From DAIDKA01 sp035485475 (GTDB taxonomy: Bacteria; Pseudomonadota; Gammaproteobacteria; Steroidobacterales; Steroidobacteraceae), in assembly GCA_035485475.1 (NCBI GenBank), contig DATHOA010000220.1, positions 1 to 6,473 of the forward strand: 6,473 bases of DNA, read 5' to 3'. Under the pieces are notes generated by a model. It was not told where the DNA came from, made no database searches, and was given only the letters and a program-made list of their open reading frames with translations. A program made the translations under genes and the position numbers. Positions 1-6,058 of this stretch are shown piece after piece. Positions within the stretch are counted from its first letter, which is position 1. Each line of letters starts with the position of its first letter.

Positions 1-503
1 ACGGCACGCTGCGCATCGGCGACACGCTGACCGATGGCGAGGAGTTGAATTTTATTGGCGTGCCCTATTTTGCTCCCGAAATCCTGCGCCGCGTGCGGCT
101 GAACGATGCGATGAAGGCGAAGAAGCTGCGCCAGGCGCTGGGCGAACTGGCCGAGGAAGGCGTCGTCCAGTTGTTCCGTCCGCAAGACGGGTCGGCGCCG
201 CTGGTCGGCGTGGTCGGCACCTTGCAGCTTGACGTTCTGCAGGCACGGCTGGCGGGCGAGTACGGCATCGCGATCGGTTTCGAGACGCCGCCGTATGCGC
301 TGGCGCGCTGGATCGGCGCGGACGACAAGGCGGCGCTGGCGCGATTCGTTGCGGCCAATCGCGGCTCGATGGCCGATGATGTCGATGGCGATCCGGTGTT
401 CCTGGCGAGCTCGGCGTTCATGATGCGCCGGGCGGAGGAGCACGCGCCGGAGGTGAGGTTCCGCGACATCAAGGATGTGCGTGCGGCGGCACTGGCGGCG
501 TGA
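1..503 (+). CDS. prfC: Peptide chain release factor 3, C-terminal part (partial)
   Basis: RF3 is the translational GTPase that removes RF1/RF2 from the ribosome after peptide release; it acts in the cytoplasm. The reading frame is open from base 3, so the gene starts upstream of the window; the TTG at 45 is an internal codon, not a start. About 166 residues are visible. They match the end of the translation-factor domain II (GTLRIGDTLTDGEELNFIG) followed by the RF3-specific C-terminal domain, with FAPEILRRVRLNDAMKAKKL, a LAEEGVVQLFRP segment, VGVVGTLQLDVLQARLAGEY and an ARWI motif, all in the order typical of RF3. The GTPase domain lies outside the window. The stop is TGA at 501-503. The next gene begins 61 bases later on the same strand, so co-transcription is possible. 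No terminator is evident between them. The frame is intact and the assignment is secure; EF-G or LepA are excluded by the C-terminal motifs. Confidence 0.95.
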   Translation, partial: GTLRIGDTLTDGEELNFIGVPYFAPEILRRVRLNDAMKAKKLRQALGELAEEGVVQLFRPQDGSAPLVGVVGTLQLDVLQARLAGEYGIAIGFETPPYALARWIGADDKAALARFVAANRGSMADDVDGDPVFLASSAFMMRRAEEHAPEVRFRDIKDVRAAALAA

Positions 504-550
504 TCCGGCTGGACAGCGGCGGCTGTTCATCGCTTGACTGGCGACGCAGC

Positions 551-557
551 GGGGGAG
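551..557 (+). promoter_or_regulatory. Ribosome binding site of the SDR gene
   Basis: A purine run, GGGGGAG, ends 7 bases before the ATG at 565. It supports that start over the upstream out-of-frame ATG at 534. Confidence 0.6.
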
Positions 558-564
558 ACGTCGC

Positions 565-1332
565 ATGACATTGGTCCATCAGGTGGCGCTGGTGACCGGG
601 GCGGTCCAGGGCATCGGCAAGGCTGCCGCGCAGGCGTTGGCCGAGGCGGGGGCCACGGTGGTTGTGGCAGACATCGCCGGCGACAAGGCGGAGGCCGCGG
701 CCGACGAGATCCGCGCGGGGCAGCATCGTGCCCTGAGCATGCAGGCGGATGTCGGTGACGTGACGGATATCGACCGCATGGTGCGGCGTGTGGTCGAGGC
801 CTACGGCCAGATCGACATCCTGGTGAACAACGCCGGCGTGACCCGCCGCGCCGACATCATGGACCTGACCGAGACGGACTGGGATCGCATCCATCGGGTG
901 AACGCGAAGGGCGTGTTCTTCTGCCTGCAACGTGTCGCGCGCGAGATGATCCCTCGCCGGAGTGGGCGGATCATTAATATCGCCTCGATTGCGGGGAAGG
1001 GGTACGCGGGGGCATCCAACGTCGCCTATGCCGCGAGCAAGGGCGCGGTGATCGGCATGACGAAGCTGGCGGCGCTGCAATTGGGCAAGCACAACATCAA
1101 CGTGAACGCGGTGTGCCCCGGGGTGACGCGCACGGCGCTGTCGGATGCCAACCTTGCGGTAAGCGCGCAGCAGGAGGGAGTGACGCTGGAGGAGATGGAA
1201 CGCCGGCGGGCCGAAGCGATTCCGCTGCGACGCGCGAACGATCCCGAGGACATCGCAGCGATGGTGGTGTTTCTGGCCGGTGCGGGGGGCGCAATATCAC
1301 CGGCCAGTCGTTCAATGTGGACGGAGGATTGA
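565..1332 (+). CDS. Short-chain dehydrogenase/reductase (FabG-like), 3' end frameshifted
   Basis: This is a classical SDR, an NAD(P)(H)-dependent cytoplasmic oxidoreductase. Visible motifs are the TGxxxGxG nucleotide-binding loop at residues 11-18 (TGAVQGIG), D36 at the end of the second strand (in this family an acidic residue here usually favours NAD(H) over NADPH), D62, NNAG at 88-91, and the catalytic set N113, S141, Y155, K159, then PG at 185-186. The substrate cannot be read from sequence: 3-oxoacyl-ACP, an acetoin/diol or a sugar alcohol are all possible, and the fabF across the island is not evidence for FabG. The ATG at 565 has a good ribosome site. As written, the protein ends after 255 residues with a non-family tail (ISPASRSMWTED). 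The normal SDR ending, NITGQSFNVDGGLIPD, is present in another frame and stops at 1341-1343, so one base appears to be missing in the G run at 1284-1289. The restored protein would be 259 residues, normal for the family. Confidence 0.9.
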   Translation: MTLVHQVALVTGAVQGIGKAAAQALAEAGATVVVADIAGDKAEAAADEIRAGQHRALSMQADVGDVTDIDRMVRRVVEAYGQIDILVNNAGVTRRADIMDLTETDWDRIHRVNAKGVFFCLQRVAREMIPRRSGRIINIASIAGKGYAGASNVAYAASKGAVIGMTKLAALQLGKHNINVNAVCPGVTRTALSDANLAVSAQQEGVTLEEMERRRAEAIPLRRANDPEDIAAMVVFLAGAGGAISPASRSMWTED

Positions 1333-1343
1333 TTCCGGATTGA
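1284..1343 (+). other. Frameshifted 3' end of the SDR gene
   Basis: Six G residues lie at 1284-1289. Reading seven G there would give FLAGAGGRNITGQSFNVDGG, the usual SDR C-terminal signature (the conserved ITGQ..NVDGG segment helps form the substrate pocket and oligomer interface), and a TGA stop at 1341-1343. The break is in a homopolymer, so it is either a true slippage mutation or a sequencing/assembly error. The sequence alone cannot tell which. Confidence 0.8.
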
Positions 1344-1491
1344 CGCACCCCCCATCCCTTGTCCCAGTCGCGCGTCACGTCACGCCGGCGCAGGCCGGCA
1401 GCCACGACTTGCCTTCGTGCGGCGAATCTAGCCGCGGGTTGCACCATGACGAGACGGCCAGGGCCGCAGCCCAAATCGCTCCGGCGCTGAG
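1344..1491. other. Noncoding gap between the SDR gene and IS1380
   Basis: I see no plausible gene in these 148 bases. They hold the REP-like palindrome at 1376-1412. The segment next to the IS1380 end (about 1440-1491) translates on the minus strand to nothing resembling the missing IS91 transposase C-terminus. Confidence 0.6.
1376..1412. repeat. REP-like intergenic palindromic unit
   Basis: At 1384-1399 two copies of GCCGGC flank a GCAG loop, a 6-bp perfect stem. The surrounding bases, read on the minus strand, encode the pseudo-peptide KSWLPACAGVT. That resembles the spurious KSWMPAFAGMT peptide produced by a short palindromic repeat dispersed between genes in many alphaproteobacteria. Placement just after a gene end is typical. 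Family membership is recalled, not searched. Confidence 0.55.
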
Positions 1492-1514
1492 CCTAGCCCG
1501 CATTTCTCACACAA
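1492..1514 (+). repeat. IS1380 left terminal inverted repeat (23 bp)
   Basis: Identical over 23 bases to the reverse complement of 3123-3145. It starts CCTAGCCCGC and ends CTCACACAA. Confidence 0.92.
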
Positions 1515-1579
1515 ATTGGGTGCATCGTGGTCCTGAATCGTCGAAAGTTCTTCTGCAACAAAGCCTTACGGCGAAGCAG

Positions 1580-1584
1580 AGGAG
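1580..1584 (+). promoter_or_regulatory. Ribosome binding site of the IS1380 transposase
   Basis: AGGAG lies 7 bases before the ATG at 1592. This decides the start: the open frame continues upstream to 1280, but that part crosses the inverted repeat and the SDR gene. Confidence 0.65.
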
Positions 1585-1591
1585 TTCCCCG

Positions 1592-2962
1592 ATGCCGACA
1601 GAGTGTAACCCGAAGCTGTTTGAATTTGCACCTGTCGAAGGCCGGCGGGTTGTGGCGGCGTTCGATGGCGGCACGATCACATCGGATGCTGGTGCGGTGC
1701 TGCTGGGCGAGACGGACCGGGCGATCCGGCTGACCGAGCGTTTTGCATCGTGCTTCACCGACGTACGGATGTCGGAGCTGGTGGAACACAGCGTCGGCAC
1801 AATGGTGATGCAGCGCGTGGTCGGCATCGCGCTTGGCTATGAGGACCTGAACGACCACGACGAGCTGCGGCACGATCCGGTGCTGGCGGGCAAGCTAGAG
1901 GCACGGCGGGACGAGTGCGCACCGCTGGCGGGCAAGTCGACGCTGAACCGGCTGGAACTGAGCCGGGCGGAGCCGACGCGGTATCACAAGGTGAGCCATG
2001 ACGCGGCGATGATCGAGACGTTGTTCGTCGATCTATTCCTGGAGGCACATCGGCGGGCTCCGGAGCAGATCATTCTCGATCTGGATGCCACGGATGACCC
2101 GCTGCACGGGCAGCAGGAAGGTCGGTTCTTCCACGGCTATTACGACTGCTACTGCTATCTGCCGCTCTACATCTTCTGCGGCCGGCATCTGCTGGCGGCC
2201 AAGTTGCGGCGGTCGAACATCGACGGCTCAGCAGGTGCAGTCGAGGAAGTCGCGCGCATTGTCGCGCAGCTCCGCCAGCACTGGCCACGGGTGCGCATTC
2301 TGCTGCGCGGCGATTCCGGCTTTGCCCGTGAGATGCTGATGGCATGGTGTGAGGCGAACCGGGTGGACTTTCTGTTCGGCATGGCGCGCAACCAGCGCCT
2401 GGTCGCGGAGATCAACGACGAACTGATAATGGCGGCGGCGGAGAGCATCCGGACCGGTAAGCCAGCACGTCGCTTCAAGGACTTCACCTACTCGACGCTG
2501 GATAGTTGGAGCCGTCGCCGGCGGGTCATCGGCAAAGCCGAGGTCACCGGCGGGGATGCCAATCCACGGTTTGTCGTCACCTCGTTGACGCCAACCGAGA
2601 TCAGTGGGCAGCACTTGTACGAGAAAATCTATTGCGCCCGCGGCGAGATGGAGAACCGCATCAAGGAATGTCAGCTCGACCTGTTTGCCGATCGTACCTC
2701 AACCGTCACCATGCGCGCCAACCAACTCCGCCTGTGGTTCGCCTCAATGGCCTATGTGTTGTTGTGTGCCTTGCGCCGCATCGGGCTGGCGTACACGCAG
2801 TTCGCCGAGGCGACGTGCGGCACGATCCGGCTCAAGCTGCTGAAGCTCGGCGCCCTGGTGCGCATCAGCGTGCGGCGCATCAAGCTGGCAATGGCGTCAG
2901 CCTTTCCCTACCAAATCGAATTCAGCCTCGCTCACGTTCGCCTCAGCAACGCCGCGGCCTGA
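1592..2962 (+). CDS. IS1380-family DDE transposase
   Basis: This enzyme mobilises the surrounding element by cutting and joining DNA at its terminal repeats. The 456-residue length is usual for IS1380 transposases. N-terminal features include FDGGTITSDAGAVLLGETDR (about residues 24-43). The RNase-H-like catalytic core shows the first acidic site in ILDLDATDDPLHG (D163/D165), the second in LLRGDSGFAR (D241), and the glutamate in ARGEMENRIKE (E352 or E354), followed by the LRLWFASMAYVLL helix. A family-specific stretch, YYDCYCYLPLYIF, follows the first aspartate. The start at 1592 is chosen for the AGGAG site and because it lies inside the element; the in-frame region from 1280 is outside. The frame is uninterrupted and all three catalytic acids are present, so the element is probably active or recently so. 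It is the only gene in the element. Confidence 0.95.
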   Translation: MPTECNPKLFEFAPVEGRRVVAAFDGGTITSDAGAVLLGETDRAIRLTERFASCFTDVRMSELVEHSVGTMVMQRVVGIALGYEDLNDHDELRHDPVLAGKLEARRDECAPLAGKSTLNRLELSRAEPTRYHKVSHDAAMIETLFVDLFLEAHRRAPEQIILDLDATDDPLHGQQEGRFFHGYYDCYCYLPLYIFCGRHLLAAKLRRSNIDGSAGAVEEVARIVAQLRQHWPRVRILLRGDSGFAREMLMAWCEANRVDFLFGMARNQRLVAEINDELIMAAAESIRTGKPARRFKDFTYSTLDSWSRRRRVIGKAEVTGGDANPRFVVTSLTPTEISGQHLYEKIYCARGEMENRIKECQLDLFADRTSTVTMRANQLRLWFASMAYVLLCALRRIGLAYTQFAEATCGTIRLKLLKLGALVRISVRRIKLAMASAFPYQIEFSLAHVRLSNAAA

Positions 2963-3006
2963 ACACGAACCAGACAAGGCATAGACACTGGGCTGCCCGC
3001 CGCACA

Positions 3007-3021
3007 CGTCGTCAAACGACG
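3007..3021. terminator. Small hairpin after the IS1380 transposase (possible terminator)
   Basis: A perfect 6-bp stem, CGTCGT/ACGACG, with a CAA loop lies 45 bases after the transposase stop. There is no T tract, so it is a weak terminator candidate. It could also be incidental in the 160-bp noncoding tail of the element. Confidence 0.25.
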
Positions 3022-3122
3022 GCACAGCCTCCGCTTGGCCTTTCGTCGGGCCACAGGCGTCGCCCAACCCGCCAACGCGATCAGCCCTCAGATCGCTGCC
3101 GTCAAACACCACAAACGCATAG

Positions 3123-3145
3123 TTGTGTGAGAAATGCGGGCTAGG
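3123..3145 (-). repeat. IS1380 right terminal inverted repeat (23 bp)
   Basis: Exact reverse complement of 1492-1514. It marks the point where the IS91-type transposase gene is cut. Confidence 0.92.
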
Positions 3146-3889
3146 CCGGCGAGCGCGCCGGAGAAGCGGGGTTCGCCGCCGGCGAAGGCGGCCCGCAACT
3201 GCTGGAGAAACCCCTCACGGAAGCGGCCGGAGAGCATGCGGACCGGCAACAGGAAGCCTGGCGGACAGGCGATCCAGCGTGCCTGGCCGGGCGAGATGCC
3301 GCCGCCGGGAACGATGCAATGCAGGTGAGGATGGTGGTGCAGTGCCTGTCCCCAGGTGTGCAGCACCGCGATCGCGCCAATCTCGGCACCAAGATAACGG
3401 CGGTCGGCGGCGACGCTGCGCAATGCCTCCGCCGCGGCGCGGAACAGGATGGCGTAGACCACCGCCTTGTTGTGGAACGCGATCTCGGCAACCGCCGCCG
3501 GCAGGGTGAACACGACGTGGAAATACGGCACCGGCAGCAGTTCAGCCTGGCGTTCGGCGAGCCAATCGGCGCGCGCCAGCCCCTGGCACTTCGGACAGTG
3601 TCGGTTGCGGCAGGAGTTGTAGGCGCAGCGGACCGGCCCACAGTCGGCACAGTGCTCGACATGGCCGCCCAACGCCGGCGTCCGGCACGCCTCGATCGCG
3701 GCCATGACACGGCGTTCGGTGCGGCCGAGATGGGCCGCGTGGGCCTGGCGGGACGCCGCACCGTGATGGCGGAAGATGTCCGCCACCTCCAGCGCAGGGC
3801 GAATCGTTCCGGCTCTGGCGGGCGATGCGCGCTTCAGCCGCAGCCGGTCGAGCGGGCTCCGGGTGCCGCGGATGGTGGTGGTTGCCACC
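3146..3889 (-). pseudogene. IS91-family (Y2 HUH) transposase, C-terminally truncated
   Basis: The family moves single-stranded DNA by rolling-circle-like transposition using an HUH metal site and two tyrosines. Recognisable sequence begins around 3807 (TIRPALEVADIF). Next comes a cysteine-rich zinc ribbon, CADCGPVRCAYNSC then RNRHCPKCQ, at about 3584-3657. Then LPVPYFHVVFTLP follows, and the HUH motif HHHPHLHC at 3316-3339 followed by IVPGGG. About 220 residues remain of a usual ~380-400. The reading stops being IS91-like at FSGALAG, exactly at the IS1380 right repeat, so the region with the catalytic tyrosines is gone. No in-frame ATG lies near the expected start. The open frame that enters from 3963 runs through the IS4 end by chance. 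After in-silico removal of IS4 the frame continues directly from the recombinase. I infer it is non-functional. Confidence 0.88.
3881..3889. repeat. IS4 target-site duplication, left copy
   Basis: GTTGCCACC here is repeated at 5176-5184. The first G also fits as the last base of the right inverted repeat, so the true duplication is 8 bp (TTGCCACC) or 9 bp. Confidence 0.85.
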
Positions 3890-3904
3890 CACTGTTGTCC
3901 GGCA
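3890..3904 (+). repeat. IS4 left terminal inverted repeat
   Basis: CACTGTTGTCCGGCA, matched over 15 of 15 bases by the reverse complement of 5162-5176. Pairing ends at the next base. Confidence 0.9.
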
Positions 3905-3992
3905 CATTTTGTGCTTGTACGAGTGCACAGCATTGATTCTACTGCGGAGGAGACGTTCGCCAACGTTATCCACCGCAGTGAGAGCCAATGCC

Positions 3993-5159
3993 ATGCGCCA
4001 CAAAGCTACCGTGTTCGAGCAAATCGTCCAGCAGTTTCCCTGGCACCGCTTCGACCATCATGTCCGCCAGCACGGCGCCGACGACGACCAGCGCGGCTTC
4101 ACCAGCCGCACACAATTCCTGGCCATGCTGGCTGGCAGCCTCGGCGGCCATCAAGGCCTGCGTCCGGTGATCGCGGCGCTGGCGCCGAACTCCGGCGCAC
4201 TGCGCTTGCTCGGGGGCAAGGCGCCGGCCCGTTCCAGTCTCTCCGATGCCCTGCGGGAGAGACCGGCAGAGCTGTTCTTTGATCTGCTGCGCGAACTGAT
4301 CGGCCAGTTCAGTCGCCCTCTGCGACGTACGATCAAGGCCGCCGTTCGGCTGATCGATGCCACCCAGCTCAACGTCGGTCAGCGCATGCAGCACTGGCTC
4401 GGACTGCACAAAGGCACCGTGGCCGCCAAGCTGCACGTGGTATACGACCCGGTCGCGCAGAAGCCGGTCTATTTCGACATCACGCCTGCCCGCATCAACG
4501 ACATCACCGCCGCCAAGGACCTGCTGCCCATCGAGCCCGGTGCCACCTATGTGTTCGATCTCGGCTACTACGACTTCGCCTGGTGGGCAGGGCTGGCAGC
4601 TGCCGGCTGCACCTTTGTCACCCGGCTGAAGACCAACACGCCGCTGCGCGAGGCGCAGCCGCGCCCGGTCGTTCCAGGTGGGGTGGTGCTGTCCGACCAG
4701 GTCGGCCTGCTGCCGGCGCGGCTATGCTTCAGCCGACGCAATCCTTTCAGTCAAACCGGCCGTGCGGTGACAATCCGCATCGACACCGGCAAAGTGCTGC
4801 GGCTGTTCACCAACGACCTGAGGAGCCCGGCCGAGGAGATTGCCGCCCTCTACAAGGAGCGCTGGCAGATCGAGCTGTTCTTCAAGTGGATCAAGCAGAA
4901 CCTGAAGATCAGCCGCTTCATGGGCAGCAGCGAGATTGCGATCCGCAGCCAGATCGCCGTGGCGTTCATGGTTTATCTGCTGGTCCGCATGCTGCAAGCG
5001 GCGCAGCCGCAAGCCTATGCTGCGGCATTGGTCTTGCTGATCGTGCGCACCAATCTGTTCGTCCGGCGCACCATCAGCGAATTGCTCGATCCGCGACACC
5101 CGCCTGCACCAAAGCCACTCACACCCGCCAACCAGCTCCGGCTGCCGATATGCAACTGA
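3993..5159 (+). CDS. IS4-family DDE transposase (DUF4372 N-terminus)
   Basis: This is the transposase of the enclosing element. The 388-residue protein starts with a segment typical of the DUF4372 N-terminal domain (RHKATVFEQIVQQFPWHRFD, then RGFTSRTQFLAMLAGSLGG). The IS4 catalytic core follows: D122 in LIDATQLNV, D189 in VFDLGYYDF, and the glutamate in the IS4 signature Y-(2)-R-(3)-E-(6)-K, seen as YKERWQIELFFKWIK with Y287, R290, E294 and K301. The ATG at 3993 is chosen because the protein then begins with the MRHKATVF family start; upstream open frame (from 3825) crosses the inverted repeat into another element. A weak GTGAGAG ribosome site lies at 3978-3984. The stop at 5157-5159 is 17 bases from the element end. 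The gene is intact with all catalytic residues, so probably functional. Confidence 0.95.
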   Translation: MRHKATVFEQIVQQFPWHRFDHHVRQHGADDDQRGFTSRTQFLAMLAGSLGGHQGLRPVIAALAPNSGALRLLGGKAPARSSLSDALRERPAELFFDLLRELIGQFSRPLRRTIKAAVRLIDATQLNVGQRMQHWLGLHKGTVAAKLHVVYDPVAQKPVYFDITPARINDITAAKDLLPIEPGATYVFDLGYYDFAWWAGLAAAGCTFVTRLKTNTPLREAQPRPVVPGGVVLSDQVGLLPARLCFSRRNPFSQTGRAVTIRIDTGKVLRLFTNDLRSPAEEIAALYKERWQIELFFKWIKQNLKISRFMGSSEIAIRSQIAVAFMVYLLVRMLQAAQPQAYAAALVLLIVRTNLFVRRTISELLDPRHPPAPKPLTPANQLRLPICN

Positions 5160-5161
5160 CA

Positions 5162-5176
5162 TGCCGGACAACAGTG
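5162..5176 (-). repeat. IS4 right terminal inverted repeat
   Basis: Exact reverse complement of 3890-3904. It begins 2 bases after the transposase stop codon. Confidence 0.9.
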
Positions 5177-5184
5177 TTGCCACC
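5176..5184. repeat. IS4 target-site duplication, right copy
   Basis: GTTGCCACC identical to 3881-3889. Base 5176 is shared with the inverted repeat in the 8-bp reading. On the minus strand it encodes part of the recombinase TQVAT segment. Confidence 0.85.
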
Positions 5185-5992
5185 TGGGTGTAGCGCGCCG
5201 TGGTCTGCAGATTGCTGTGGCCGAGCAGCGACTGGATGATGCGGATGTCGGTGCCGCTCTCCAGCAGATGCGTGGCGAAGCTGTGCCGCGGCGTGTGCAC
5301 GGTCACCCGCTTGTTCATCTCGGCCGCGGCGCGGGCGGATCGGCAGGCGATATGCGGGCCGGCCGGATGCAGCGGGTGCGTCGCCTGGCGGCCGGGGAAC
5401 AGCCAGTGCGTCGGCCGGGTCAGCCGCCAGTAGCCGCGCAAGATGCCGAGCAGTTGCGGCGACAGCATGACATAGCGGTCCTTGCCGCCCCCCGCCTTCG
5501 CAGGGGCAGGCTCTTGCCGTGCTCGACACGGATGACCATCCGGCTGCTGTCGATGTCGGCGAGCTTGAGGCGCACCACCTCGGCTGCACGCAGGCCGGTG
5601 GCATACGCAGTGATCAGTGCAACGCGATGCTTGGGGTTTGCCACCGCGTCGAGGAACCGCACCACCTCCTCGGTGCCAAGGACCACCGGCAGCTTGCGTG
5701 GTTCGCGGGCGTAGGCGATCCGTTCAGGCAGCTCGGTTCGACCGAGCGTGGTTCCATAGAAGAACCGCCGTGCGCAAACGATCTGGTTCAGCCCCGACCA
5801 GGAGATGCCGCGGGCGAGCAGATGCAACTGGAACCTGCGCATCTCCTCGGCGCCAAGCCGGTCAGGCGGGCAGGGAAAGAACAGGCTGAACCCGGCGACA
5901 GCATGAATGTAGGATTGCTGTGTCGCCGGAGACAGATTGCGGACCGTCATGTCCTCGATCATCCGGCGGCGGAGAGGGCTTGCTTTGGCCAT
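5177..5992 (-). pseudogene. Tyrosine recombinase/integrase (XerC/D-like), frameshifted and cut by IS4
   Basis: This is a site-specific recombinase of the tyrosine family. The start at 5992 gives MAKASPLRRRMIEDMTVRNL and has a GGGAG site 8 bases upstream; a longer open frame to 6058 lacks such support. The N-terminal SAM-like core-binding domain is about residues 11-95. The catalytic domain shows R135 in TGLRAAE, K160 in VEHGK at the beta-hairpin, H-x-x-R in HTPRHSF (5297 leftwards), the LLGHSNLQTT histidine, and the nucleophile tyrosine of ARYTQV at 5190-5192. The full set is present but split: after K160 a 23-bp insertion (5490-5512) shifts the frame, so the first frame ends in nonsense at 5420 and the second resumes at GGKDRYVMLS. 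The C-terminus is then broken by IS4 at 5176, where the frame runs on antisense through IS4 to 4722. It is presumably inactive. It sits directly upstream of the IS91-type transposase in the ancestral order. Confidence 0.85.
5490..5512 (-). repeat. 23-bp palindromic (REP-like) insertion in the recombinase
   Basis: On the minus strand the expected ...GHGK-GGKDRY... coding run is split: GGCAAG ends at 5513 and GGCGGCAAG resumes at 5489. The extra 23 bases begin AGCCTGCCCCTGCG and end AAGGCGGGG. With the following bases, GCCCC and GGGGC can pair around the TGCGAAGG region. A CTTGCCG heptamer stands on both sides (5481-5487, 5513-5519), but this may only reflect the repeated Gly-Lys codons. Twenty-three is not a multiple of three, so the frame is lost. 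The core resembles the dispersed GCCCGCGAAGGCGGGC-type repeat of alphaproteobacteria. Confidence 0.6.
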
Positions 5993-5996
5993 CTGG

Positions 5997-6036
5997 GGGT
6001 CTCCCGTCTCTGGGGTGGGTTGCAACCCCAAGACCC
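5997..6036 (-). promoter_or_regulatory. Hairpin in the leader of the recombinase gene
   Basis: Two nested stems are visible: GGGTCT (5997-6002) with AGACCC (6031-6036), and TGGGGT (6011-6016) with ACCCCA (6025-6030). The loop region also contains the perfect 12-bp palindrome GGGTTGCAACCC at 6017-6028. On the minus strand the recombinase ribosome site GGGAG (6005-6001) lies partly in the outer stem, 8 bases before the ATG. It could damp translation, bind a dimeric protein, or be a structural end of the IS91-type element. The role is inferred. Confidence 0.4.
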
Positions 6037-6058
6037 TGGCAGATGGGAGATCGCTCAC

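Larger units (their letters stand above)
1492..3145 (+). mobile_element. IS1380-family insertion sequence, complete (1654 bp)
   Basis: The element is bounded by perfect 23-bp inverted repeats (1492-1514 and 3123-3145) beginning CCTAGCCCGC, and contains one transposase gene reading left to right. Length, single-ORF layout and CCT-starting ends fit the IS1380 family, first described in Acetobacter. The outermost flanking bases G1491/C3146 also pair. No 4-5 bp target duplication is found: left flank ...GCTGAG, right flank CCGGC.... The right end sits inside an IS91-type transposase gene, while the left end sits in sequence unrelated to it. Confidence 0.9.
3890..5176 (+). mobile_element. IS4-family insertion sequence, complete (1287 bp)
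   Basis: The 15-bp terminal inverted repeats CACTGTTGTCCGGCA (3890-3904, and inverted at 5162-5176) enclose one intact transposase gene, and an 8-9 bp target duplication flanks them. Removal of the element plus one duplication copy restores an open minus-strand frame across the junction. This confirms both boundaries and shows a simple insertion into the IS91-type element. Confidence 0.92.

Noticed and set aside
469..1092. Long minus-strand open frames opposite the SDR and transposase genes
   Set aside because: They are frame shadows caused by high GC content, with repetitive low-complexity composition and no recognisable domains.
1384..1399. The REP-like stem as a rho-independent terminator of the SDR gene
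   Set aside because: There is no T tract after the stem, and the wider motif matches a dispersed repeat better.
1280..1591. Upstream extension of the IS1380 transposase frame, giving a 560-residue protein
   Set aside because: It overlaps the SDR gene and crosses the left inverted repeat. The ATG at 1592 has a good ribosome site and fits family length.
3088..3145. C-terminal tail of the IS91 frame (ARISHTTMRLWCLTAAI)
   Set aside because: It is translation of the IS1380 inverted repeat and adjoining IS1380 sequence, not a native end.
1481..3151. CCGGCG on both sides of IS1380 (1481-1486 and 3146-3151) as a target duplication
   Set aside because: The left copy is five bases away from the repeat end, and the word is common in this GC-rich DNA.
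3825..3992. Upstream extension of the IS4 transposase frame, giving 444 residues
   Set aside because: It crosses the left inverted repeat and target duplication into the IS91-type gene; the family start is at 3993.
4722..5176. C-terminal extension of the recombinase frame through IS4
   Set aside because: It is antisense to the IS4 transposase and open only by chance; the native protein continued into the sequence now at 3889 and lower.
1492..5176. A composite transposon carrying cargo between IS1380 and IS4
   Set aside because: The ends belong to different families, and the only DNA between them is the IS91 remnant, so there is no cargo gene.
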